The position numbers were made by a program, and so were the translations under genes. The notes beneath the pieces were generated by a model. It made no database searches. It was not told where the DNA came from and saw nothing but the letters and a program-made list of their open reading frames with translations. Positions 10,141 through 20,300 of a stretch of 64,000 nt of DNA are shown in pieces (the stretch's first letter is position 1; every line of letters begins with the position of its first letter). The stretch lies in NCBI GenBank assembly GCA_004154925.1, contig QJNS01000045.1:248001-312000 (forward strand), in the 5' to 3' direction. The DNA is from Monosporascus cannonballus. Taxonomy: Eukaryota > Ascomycota > Sordariomycetes > Xylariales.

Positions 10141-11800
10141 CTACTCCTTCTCCTCCAGGGAGGCGTCCTTCAAATCCGATGTTACGGCTTCAACCTTGTC
10201 ATCAGTCTTGGCATCAGCCTTGTTGCCACCGTTCACGCCGTCCGGAGTTGCTGTGCCAGATGCTTCGGCTGCTTCCTCGGCTTCCAGCTTCTCAATATCC
10301 TTCTTGGCCTTCTCGATGTTCTGCGACCGGATTAGCAAATGTTGTGGCCCGTTTACTAGCAATGTACTGGAGCTTACCCGTTGAGTCTGAGCGGCCTGAT
10401 CAGCCTTCCAGTTGTCTAATTTAGCCTTGATTTTCTCGATAACGCTAGGGGTGTCGGCAGCGCTCATGGGAGGATCGATGCCCATGAATGCGCAGTCATC
10501 AATGACCGAGGGCGGGACGTTGAAGCCCTTCTCGGAAGCTCCGCTCTTCTCGGAAGCCCCGCCCTTCTTTCCCTTCTTGCCCTTCTTGACGGGCGGCAAG
10601 TAGTCATCCTCACGGTCTTCCTTGCGCAACAGCCGCGTGCCCTTGATCCCGGAGTCGTCGACCTTGCGGGAAGCCTCGGCGGTCAGGCCACTCTGGGCCA
10701 ACAGAGGAGCCTTCTCGGTCGGGGCAGAAGAGGGGTCGAAGAAGTGCAGCAGGCTGTTGGCTCGGCGGATCTCTTCAAGGTAGGCGGGGTCGCTAGCCTC
10801 TTGCAGCAACTTCTGAGCGCGCTCCTTCTTCTTCTCCTTTTCGAGCCGCTCTCGCTCGGCCTTTTGCCGCTCCCGAATAGCCTGACGTGCGGCACGCTCG
10901 TACTCGGCGTAGGCCTTCTTCTGGGCGTAGTACTCATCCTTCAGCTTGCGCACAGCCTGGAACTTCTCCTGCTGCAACGCCTGTAGCTTAGACCGCTCGT
11001 CACGCAGAGAGTTGAGGTTCTTGAAAGCCTCGTCTTGCTCGGCCTTGATGCTGTCGAGCTCGGCCTGGATCTTGGTGTACTGCTCGCTAAGGGAGCGGGT
11101 TTCCGGGTCGTCCATGTTGTCCTTGAGTTCCTTGATCTTGGCCTTTAGCTCGTCGATACCCTTTTGCGAAGTGTCAAACTGAGCAAAGTTCTTGCGCTGC
11201 TTCCGCAGGTTTGAGATCTCGGTCAGAGCCTTCTTCTCGTCGACGAGCTTCATCATTCCGCCGTTCACTTGATTATCGAGGCGCTCGATCTCGCGATCGA
11301 CATCCTCGACGCTCTTGAAGGGGACTTTTCCGCGAGCATTCTTCTGTTCGGTGATTCGAGAGCGGAGCTGTTCGTCGAGGCGCTTGAGCTGGTCCATCTT
11401 GGCGGTGCGGGTGTTCTTGCCGGCGCCCTGCTTGGAACGGATCTCGTTTGCCTGAGAGATCAGCTCCTGGCGGCGCTTCTGGGTAGGAGACTCCTTGTTC
11501 TTGGGCATGGCGATCTCGACCTTGGCTTTAACGGCGTTCTGGATTGGATTCAGGCGTTAGTCCCCAATGCCAATAACCTCATGCGCCTACTACACATATG
11601 GGATAGGCAATGGAAGCCCAGCGAGTCGTAATAGGAGTGTTGCGTACGTATTGAGCGAATGCATCTTGATACTCCTTCTCAGCCTTGGCCAACTGCTCAT
11701 TGAAGAGATCGGCATTGGGCTTCTCGGGCTTTTCGAACTTCTTCTTGTCTGCGGCCGCCGGAGAAGGGGCAGCAGCAGCAGCAGCAGCAGTCTCGGCCAT
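10141..11800 (-). CDS. BFR1: Bfr1-like coiled-coil protein (nuclear segregation/mRNP protein)
   Basis: Three exons on the minus strand (11800-11648, 11538-10378, 10320-10141) give 497 residues. Yeast Bfr1 associates with polysomal mRNPs and the ER and affects brefeldin A resistance and chromosome segregation. Seen: the start MAETAAAAAAAPSPAAADKKK; exon 1 spliced to exon 2 at AQY-NAVKAKVEIAMPKNK; a long highly charged coiled coil through about residue 310 (QELISQANEIRSKQ, KAKIKELKDNMDDPET, REERQKAERERLEKEKKKER-type heptads); a basic GKKGKKGG patch; and a Glu/Ala-rich C-terminus. Intron 1 is 109 bp. Intron 2 is 57 bp, is a multiple of three and has no in-frame stop, so the unspliced frame stays open (finding). 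The alanine run is encoded by a GCT-type triplet repeat. Beyond the TAG the same frame stays open for 131 acidic codons (finding). Divergent from RPB5. Confidence 0.88.
11769..11790. repeat. CAG/CTG triplet repeat in the Bfr1 coding sequence
   Basis: About seven GCA units are present on the plus strand. On the coding (minus) strand they read as GCT codons and make most of the N-terminal polyalanine run of the Bfr1-like protein. This is a likely site of length variation between strains. Confidence 0.9.
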
Positions 11801-12813
11801 GACGACGGGAGAATATAGTTGATAAGACCGAATCGGCGAACGTAGGGTCAAGGAGAAACAGAAAGAGCGGTTAACAGGTTGACAGTGTCCCCTTTCCGCT
11901 ATATTTTATTTTAATCGAGTACTACCAAGTCATATGTAAGGAAACGGAGAAACCGAGAAAAAAAAAAAAAGTAGTGGTCAGGAATAAACTGGGTCGGCAA
12001 AGTTAGAAGAGGGAAGTGAAGGGCCAGATCTCAGGGTCCGGGTCAACTTGAAGTCCTCCCGGTACGTAGGTACATGGAGAGAGTGTGTTCACCCACTACC
12101 TACTGCAGAGTAGTACCGGTATATACCTGGGTAGGTAGGTAGGCAATAACTAACGAAATCAGTTTAACTTCCAGATCAGCCGGGCGATTCGCATACTACT
12201 ATGTGTATATGTAGATACGATTTCAATTTTCAATTACCAAATATCCATCACCCACAAATAAAAATCGCGGGATGCATTTTTCTTGACTGGCTAAGCCTTG
12301 TAGGCATATTAGCGGGGTATGTAACAACAATTGGGGAAATCTACTACCACTGTGCCATTTCAACCGAACTTTCCCCAATAGGATGGATATACGTAGCACT
12401 TGGTGTGCAGCAGGTAACTCCGAGCGTTATCGTTATCTACCTACCTAGTAAATGCGGGAGCAGCATTTGGTGATAAATGGAAAGCCACCTACCGAGTGCT
12501 TACTATGTAGCTACGTACCTGCCGAACACCCCACCTTCAATTGCGCCACCAATGGGAGTTTGCGCTTTTATGGGCAGTTTGCCGGCATCCCTGTCTGCTC
12601 CTTCTGGAAATTTTTAGGCAAGGCTGATGGATTCACGTCGAATGAAACATGCAGCTTCCTTGGTCACCGTTTTGTTCCGCCCATTCATTCATCACTCTCT
12701 CCGAGCCGACGATCAATCAACCACACCTACCTCATCCAGCTGGCAACCGACGGTTTCTAATCGATTTGAGACCCGATTTCGCCTACGCGAGCAATTGACG
12801 AATTTTGCACACG
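11801..12813. promoter_or_regulatory. Divergent promoter region, BFR1 and RPB5
   Basis: This 1-kb shared upstream region contains an A-tract at 11958-11971, GTAGGTAGGTAGG tetranucleotide repeats at about 12129-12143 and TACC-rich patches. No coding content is recognised. It must hold both transcription starts, but no specific factor site stands out clearly enough to name. Confidence 0.45.
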
Positions 12814-13713
12814 ATGGCGGATGTAGACGACGTGACTTCCGAGGCCAACGAGAAGGTGGTCGTCCGAACATGGCGCGCCTGGAGAACCGTACACGAGATG
12901 GTCGACGATCGGGTATGTCCATGTTTTGCAGAGGAAACCAAAGCGCATTTGACTTTAGTACAGTCTGTGCTTGTCACAAAGGAGGACAGAAATTGCTGAT
13001 GCGCTCTTAGGGATACGAGCTAGCCGAGGACGAAGTCAAGATCTCCCTCGAGCAGTTCAAGGCGCAATACTGCTCTGCTGATAACTCGGTCATGTAGGGT
13101 GCCCCCTCATTCTCCCAGAAGATTCGTGTGGACCGTACGTAGTCCATCTAACAATGATGCTGACCATCGCCATGATTATCTCGACAGACGCGGCAAGCTG
13201 AATTTCTCGGCCCGACCGAGCCAGGAGATGCTGCGGAAATACACGCCTCCCGCGACGCCCTCGAACCCCGACCCCCAGCCCGAGATCGGCACCATCTGGG
13301 TCGAGTTCTTGAACGACACGGCCCTGGGCGCCGAGCAGATGCGCAAGTTCGGCAAGTTCTGCTCCGACAACCACTACCGGACCGGCATCCTCATCTCCCA
13401 CGTGCCCGTGTCGTCGACGGCCAAGAAGGAGATCGCCCGCTTCGCCCAGTGGACTAGCATCGAGTGGTTCCTCGAGGAGGACATGCTGGTCAACATCACC
13501 CACCACGAGCTCGTGCCGCGCCACGTCATTCTTAGTAGGGAGGAGAAGGCGGCGCTGCTCAAGCGATACCGCCTCAAGGAGACCCAGCTGCCCCGTATCC
13601 TACAGAGGGACCCCGTCGCCAAGTACTTCGGCATGCGGAGGGGCCAGGTCGTCAAGATCATCCGCAAGAGCGAGACGGCCGGCCGTTATGCCAGTTATCG
13701 GTTGTGTGTATAA
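12814..13713 (+). CDS. RPB5: RNA polymerases I/II/III common subunit Rpb5 (RPABC1)
   Basis: Three exons (12814-12912, 13011-13093, 13188-13713) give 235 residues. Rpb5 is shared by all three nuclear RNA polymerases and forms part of the lower jaw. Seen: an N-terminal domain (VVRTWRAWRTVHEMVDDR-GYELAEDEVKISL) and the near-invariant C-terminal assembly domain (VNITHHELVPRHVILS, LLKRYRLKETQLPRI, DPVAKYFGMRRGQVVKII, ETAGRYASYRLCV). Intron 1 (98 bp) and intron 2 (94 bp, branch GCTGAC) have good signals. Joining exon 2 to exon 3 as YCSADNSVI-RGKLNFSARP gives the same spacing as I recall for the yeast protein, which supports this junction over a possible micro-exon within intron 2. Length and domain order are normal for fungal Rpb5. 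The ATG at 12814 is preceded by in-frame codons without another ATG. Confidence 0.95.
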
Positions 13714-14362
13714 AGAGAGAGGGAAACGGTTAATGTCTCGAGTGGGAGAAGAGAGAAAGACAGAATGTGCATCGTTTAGGAAGGCGTCCGCGAGCATGAC
13801 AGACTTGTAATTTGGTGGGCGGGATGGCGTTCGTCACGGTCTGATGTTGGAGGCTCGTTTTTCATCCCCTAGAGCTACCAATAAAGTGGTTTTTCATGAG
13901 TAAAGCAGCTTTAGTCCCCGAGGTATCTCACACTGAAAAGTAGGCCCTATAAAAAAAGGGATACTTAAAGGGAAAACCTATCGTTTGCTGGTGCTATTCA
14001 TACCCAGGTGCGTTAAGGGGACCCCCCTACGGACCCTGAAATTGCCCTGATTCCTCGTCTATTAACTACTTGCTCCATTGACATAGTATAGCCGTAAAAG
14101 CTAAATCTACAATACAGGTATCTAACTCAGCTCCGAAACTTGGCCGCCTATGATTCGTCCCGTAACACTATGTCGTAAACGTAAGATATCATAGCCCGAT
14201 CTACGTCTGGGGATTACACCGTCATGCTCACCACCAAGACAGTATCTGATGGAACGCGCCCCATCCCGGAGCTCCGAAGTTTTGTTGTTCCACGGGGGTT
14301 CCTCGTGCGACAGATTATATCGAGCCGGGGAAAGGTTTTGGATAGACTGAGATGGCCTCCCT

Positions 14363-14393
14363 ATGTGTGTGTGTGTGCGTGTGTGTGCGTGTG
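14363..14393. repeat. (TG)n microsatellite
   Basis: An interrupted TG dinucleotide run with GCG interruptions lies in the 3' intergenic DNA downstream of RPB5. Confidence 0.85.
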
Positions 14394-15416
14394 AGTCAAA
14401 AGAAGGGGAGGAGAAAGCAGCAGAACCGCGATCCGGAAGAGCAAGTTTGCGCCTTCCCCGGCAATACCTCGAAACGGGCACTGGACAAAAAAACTACATG
14501 GCTAGGGGATTACTAAGTAGCTAGAGAAGAGGAAGACGCGAAGGATCGATTACTAAGTACGGTGGTTGTGGGTTAGGATCAGGCGATATCTCTTTCTTGG
14601 CTGCAGAAGCGAAGCGAAGCCGGCCCAGGCTCGTCTAGTGATTGTTGGGTATGCACCTAGTTAGAGAGACAGACAGACACATTAGACGAGGTGCCGATGA
14701 GGGTAACTTGGGATAGGGAGTTACTTGCCTATCTCGCAGGGGGAAAAGACTTGGCGTGGTTCTTTAAGATGGTGGTGCATCATACCAGGTGCATAAGTGA
14801 CACACTCCTTACTATGACGGAATCTTCCACGTTACGCATGCGTAGTGTCATAGCAAATGTGCAAACATCGGCGGAACCGGCTTCTACGGATTCCAATAAC
14901 TGCCCAAGCAGTCTGCATCTTAGAGAGGAAAGATCAATAGTCTTACGGATTCGCAAGATACAAGCCATACAGCAACAATCGAAACCGGATGGCGTTTCTT
15001 ATTATAGATCAGATTCAAGGTCTCTCTCTCTTTCCCTTCTGTAAGTCTAACTATCTAGTCTTTCCCAAAAAAACCGTCTTGTAACAAGAACAAATGCTGT
15101 TCTCCAAAGTCGCCAGGAGGGGGTTATATAGCTGCAACTAGACTGACAGTCATCGCTCGGGTCGCTCGAAGCCGAAAGGGAAGAACGGCGACGGGGTTTT
15201 GTGACGACGGCAATGACAGAACAATCGCGCGAGGCTCCCTTCCCCGCTGTCTAATTATAGGAAGTAAAGGCGAGAGTTTCCTCGCCTCGAGACCAGTAAT
15301 TTTTATAATCCCGTTCCGTTTCTCCCACGTTTTCCCTGCCCGTGAAACTCCTGGCCCCCCATATGGCCTCCCATGGTGACCCCCCCGGACCGAGGTATGC
15401 TATGTGGAAACGAAAG

Positions 15417-15479
15417 CCGAGCAAACCAGAGAACGCCGAGCAAACCAGAAAACGCCGAGCAAACCAGAAAACGCCGAGC
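15417..15479. repeat. 19-bp tandem repeat, about 3.3 copies
   Basis: The unit ccgagcaaaccagaaaacg occurs at 15417-15435 (one change, GAG for AAG-type position), 15436-15454 and 15455-15473, with a partial fourth copy at 15474-15479. It lies about 220 bp beyond the stop of the PTH11-like gene. A 19-bp unit is not codon-phased, so it is unlikely to be coding. Confidence 0.92.
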
Positions 15480-15696
15480 GATGGGCTCCTACCAATGTCC
15501 ATCCCCCTTTAAAAAACCAAAGGCCCTTCGGGCATAGGGCGTTCTGATGCTAAAATGGACCTTAGGCCCCGCGTAAATCGAATATTTGTACATATCGTGA
15601 TATGAACCGGCGTTAACGTCGTAAATCTCGTGGCGGAAGAATAGATGGGGTATCTGATCAAAAATTACAAGCTTATGTGAGAAGTTGGTGTCCCGT

Positions 15697-17316
15697 TCAC
15701 TTGAGTAGGCCGCCGACGTCCACGAGGTCTGGTATGCCGCTGTGTTCCTCACATCTGTGCTCGCCGGGGTGTTGAGGAATTGGTTGCAACTCAGTTGCGG
15801 CCCTCGCGTTGGCTTTGCTCTGCCTAGAGCCGAAGAGGCTGCCTAGATCCCGAAGCAGCGTTTGGGAGCCGCGACGATAACCAGTCGGAGTCGCGGTCAT
15901 CGTGGGCGTCGGTGTGTACCGGGGCGACACCGGATCTAGGGTAGAATTGAAACTATCCCGTGTACTTCGAGAAGGCTCACTCTCCAGCAAACCTCCAACG
16001 TCGAAAAACGAGACCCGGCGAGGAGTCGTACTCGATTTGCTCCGCGATGCACTTAGCGGTTCCCGAGCCAAGAGAGTATCATCACTGTGCTCCTCATTGC
16101 CTCGCCGCCGCTGTGGAAACCGCCAGTTGTTCATATCTTCAGCTACGCCGGCGACGGGCGCTGGGGAGAACTGCGGAATCGTGCTGCTTCGTCCGCCAAC
16201 CCCTTGTCTTTCATCCCGAAGTTCTCTATTCACACCAAGCCCTAAGTCTCTGACCAGATCTTCATCACTGCCCCAATGTCTGTGGATGGTAGGCCGCCGA
16301 TTGTATACCTGATCTATAGAGTCGGCGGCGACGCTAGTGCGCCGAAACTTCATCTTCTTAACACCGCGATCTCGGACAAACGACCCGAGCACGAGGGCAT
16401 TGGCCGCACAAGTAGCGGAAAATATCTCGATAGATGCGAGAAGTGACCGGGTCTGTTGACTTCCATGAGCCCACACGACATGTGGGACTCGGTACAACGT
16501 GATTGCGACAACGCCGAGGCTCAAGGAGAACAATAGGACCAGCTGGACCTTCTTTTTCTTCTTCATGTGACTCTTGAGAATAATTGGTACCGGAAAGAAG
16601 ACCAGGAGAAGGTCGGTGATGACATTGCAGGATGCCATGGTGATGAGTTGAGCATATCCCTGGCGGCACCGACCTCCGGGATCGGGCAGCACCTGCCAGT
16701 AATTGTGAAACGGTTGACATTCAGCAAGATCTGATATGAGAACGGCAAGGAACGTCAGAACCAGCGTAACCCGTATGAAAAGCAAGGTGAGTTCGTGCGA
16801 CCGCGTCCAGGTGGTGCTCGTCAAGCGCTTGAAAAACTCCAAAATAGCGTTCTTCAGGATCCAGAGCCTATATATAAAAGGGTCAACACCTCACCCGATG
16901 GTCATGAAATATATGTGTTCATAAATAAGCACGGCCGGGTGTGCAAGTTCGCAAAATGGCAGGGAGTTTACATACGTTGCCGCATAGAATATCCGGCTCG
17001 CAAGAACAAGGCCGCTGCCGATCGTCCTTCTTCGCATCTCCTCGTCTGGCAATGGAAGGCGATGTGCGGAAAACCGAGTGTTATTGGTGCCGTACAACAG
17101 GATGAGATGGACGCAGCCCATGCGTAAGAAGAGGGGGATTATAGCCAACGCGGCCATCTTGTCTTCCTTGAACAGCCTCTCTGTCCGGACGAAGCGACCA
17201 GAGACGCGCAATAGGATTATCGTCATGGAGAACAGCGTGATCCACCAACAAACAAGAAGCGTCGGCTTGTCCTGATCTGGAGTATGCAATGATGGCGGCG
17301 AAGAGTAGAGAGACAT
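15697..17316 (-). CDS. PTH11-like rhodopsin-domain integral membrane protein
   Basis: Two exons (17316-16976 and 16867-15697, intron 108 bp) give 503 residues. The family (SAT4/PTH11-like rhodopsin domain) comprises fungal seven-helix plasma-membrane proteins; some act as receptors in host or nutrient sensing, but most are untested. Seen: hydrophobic helices in the first ~285 residues, for example LLVCWWITLFSMTIILL, ALAIIPLFLRMGCVHLILLY, LTLLFIRVTLVLTFLAVLIS, the family-typical SCNVITDLLLVFFPVPII, VQLVLLFSLSLGVVAITLY and IEIFSATCAANALVLGSFV. A Ser/Arg/Thr-rich soluble tail of about 210 residues follows, as is usual for the family's cytoplasmic tail. No N-terminal CFEM cysteine domain is present. 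The splice join reads AAT-LWILKNAILEFFKRL. A ligand cannot be inferred. Confidence 0.85.
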
Positions 17317-20300
17317 TGTCGTCTCTACGACAGATTGACCACGCCCGTCAACCTCCGTAGAGGGGACGAGCGGGGGGCGCGGAAGCTTCTTCTAGATCGC
17401 AGGCCGGTGCCGGTTGACCTAGTCAACATAAAGATTCCCGGTTATTGGTTAGACCGCAACATCTGTTGCTCCTCCGGACAGTCCGGAACGGACGATTGAA
17501 GGTTAGGGACGTCGTCGCGAATATTCTCGTTATTTACTAAGGAATTGATAATATCCAGCTTATAGGATAAGTGCTATGGCGTCGGGCAAGCGGTCTGTGT
17601 CCGTCTAATATCGAGCGATATATCGAGTCTATCCGATGTTTTAACAATGCTATAGTGACGTAGACGTTGGGGCAACTGAAGCAACATTAAGTTTGCCGCC
17701 GAACCACATATACGCATGATCGAAGATAAGCCAAAGCTTCTTTTCTCTCTTTCTTCTTCTCCGTTGTCGTCAATGTCGTAGCGCAGTGGTTCTCGCTTTA
17801 GACTATCAAGAAGCTGGCCAGAGACGGAAAGCAATAGCAGGATCGTACTCCAGGACAGTTTATGATAATGCGGGCGCATATAGGTGACACGGAAGGGCGG
17901 CAGGTTGAGATTGGGAGAGATACTGGTAAGCTGGTGAACAGGTTGGGAGTTCGGGTAATACGAGGATGAAAATCGGTACGTATATAGACGATGAGACTAG
18001 AGCACACCCACTAGGCATGCATGCGAAAAAAAAAGCCAAGAAGGGAGACGAGCAGTCGGGAAGACTCCCTCCCACAAGGCACAAGGAGCGCAGTTGATGT
18101 TATTGCTGATGTGTGATTTGGGTGGGGACGTCCAGATGGCCCAGCTATCAAGCGACTATCAAGCTACCTTGTTCTTAATTGGACGTTGGTAGGTAGGCGA
18201 GTCTTCGATGGGATTGGAGATAGCATCTCCAGGAATCGTGTTGGGAGACAAGGTCCAGGGAGGGACAAGAGAGTCTACGCGCCTGTTAATGTGCCGAACA
18301 CATATGTCTCCTCTGATGGTCAAAACCATTATTACTTCTATAATGCGGAAACAAGAAGATGCCTGCTATGCAACGGACATAAACGGAAGAGCAGAATGCA
18401 GTTTACAAGTCTGGAGTCTCCGCATGCCCTTTCATCGTCTGCTATTGCTTCCTCAAGGAGGCTTGAGTAATGAAAACCGGGGGCTGTGTATTCCGTAGCA
18501 AAGGCTTTCAACGTTGAACCAAAGGGAGGGGCGGGAACTTTCTGCGAAGGACGATAATAGGAAAAACGGTTCCACAGCCACCAGGCTTGAGCTATTAGCT
18601 TACACGCTACTGACGTACAAGCACGTAGTACGGTAACGTGAGCGAATTGCATTGACGGGTTAGCGCCGCAAGGGTCATGACTGGGGGAGGATTCGGTGCC
18701 CTAAGCAAATCTTGTCTTAGAAGTCAACAACACATTAGAAGGACAGCTAGGATGTATGTACATAAGTAGGCGACTGCGGGATAAAGTGGAGTGGAGGTCG
18801 AGGTGGGTTGTGACTGGTACTTCATGCCGCTCAGTTGGAATCCTATGGGGGACTCAGCTCCCACGGGACGCGGATAATGGGAGAGGCTCATAGGATGAGG
18901 GCACCGTGCGTAAGCAAGCGTCCAGCAACCATCTTCTTGCAGGTCAACTAACTGCTGCACTAACAATTTTATGGATTGTGGGCCAGGACCGACTGGTCAA
19001 TACTAAATGAACCAATAAAAGAGCTTCGTAGTAGTCCCTAATTCCCTTTTTGGAAAGGGCGTCGCTTGAATCAGTGTTTTGCAGCTAGTTGGCCTTCATC
19101 CGGGATATGTTGGGTACCTGGTTTCCTCTTTGAATACAGAAAACACAAGAGGCGGATGGACCTTTCTATTCCGGGACAGAATCGGGTATCGAATCCTACG
19201 AGGTAATTCAGTACTACTTGGCATTTACTTATGTAGGTATTTTGTAGTAACTCCCAAGGTCTGTGTAAGATCGGAGGAAGTATATAGAAAATAGCCATCG
19301 TGTCGTAGATTGAGTACAACCGGGTTGGACAACGGACAGAGAGAAAATAGCCCTTTAGGAATGCTTCTATTTTAACGAATCCTGGAGTCTCCCAACTCAC
19401 GGAAGGATGTCGAAACACTTGCCTTGACGCAGTGATCCCCGTCAACGGAAGGAATTTTTGCATACTACACATATGCATGCAGTTGCAACCTCTATTAATA
19501 CATATACGTCTTGTACGAATACCGGATATGTATGTAGCTAAGCTGTTTCGTCCTCCTATGACGCATCTACCGACATACATATCTTCGGCTGAAACAATGT
19601 TGAATCTCGGTAGACATGAAATAACTACCGGACTAGAAATGTTGGGATAGTTTCTTCTACACTAGGTACCTGCGTAGCGTTGGTGTAAGTTGTCACCAGG
19701 ACGAACCAGCTACCATTATGCGGAGGTTGATCTCGGCCTCAGAATTGATCATGCGTATGGCGGGGTCTCTTCGATAGTTATTACATAGGTCGCCCGGGGA
19801 GGTTATTTCCCGATGGAGCAGCTCTTCAAAGTGCTCATGCCCGCTGATGTTTTATTAGTATTTGTCTTCTCAGCCACATTAGAAGAACTTATGTTGACCA
19901 GCGGTGTTCTTGATAATGCGCCCCGGGTTATGCTGTCCGCGTCAAATGGTTAGTATTACGCCGCTAAACGTTTTTCGGCAACCCCTCCGATTATAACTGA
20001 TCTGCCAGGAAAATTATTTACTACGCCGCAGGGGCAGGTTTAACATTCAGGCCAGGTATTTTCCACCAATATCCCGATTTGGAGCTCTTCGTGAATCAGT
20101 ATTTCAATATAGCAATAGGGTTAGACATGACACTAGAGGGTACCTGGTGTTAATGTTCGGCCTGATACTCAGTACAGAGGGTAGGACCTAACTTTAAGCA
20201 TCTAGCCAGGAACCGCAACCGTTAAGGTTAAGGCTAATAATAAAGGTTAAGGTTCACAATTAGGATAAGGGTTAGGTTAATTGGCTAATGTTAAGTCCCG

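Larger units (their letters stand above)
13714..15696. other. Convergent intergenic region
   Basis: About 2 kb lies between the 3' ends of RPB5 and the PTH11-like gene. It holds a TG/GT microsatellite (about 14363-14393) and a 19-bp tandem repeat (15417-15479), listed separately. Short open frames occur but none has recognisable protein content. Confidence 0.5.

Noticed and set aside
13095..13187. A 16-bp micro-exon (AAGATTCGTGTGGACC) within RPB5 intron 2
   Set aside because: It is flanked by AG and GT but including it breaks the frame; direct joining of exon 2 to exon 3 keeps frame and the expected residue spacing.
19071..19580. 169-codon minus-strand open frame
   Set aside because: Composition looks random (rich in Cys, Arg, Ile) and it lies in a gene-poor, AT-rich region without flanking coding exons.
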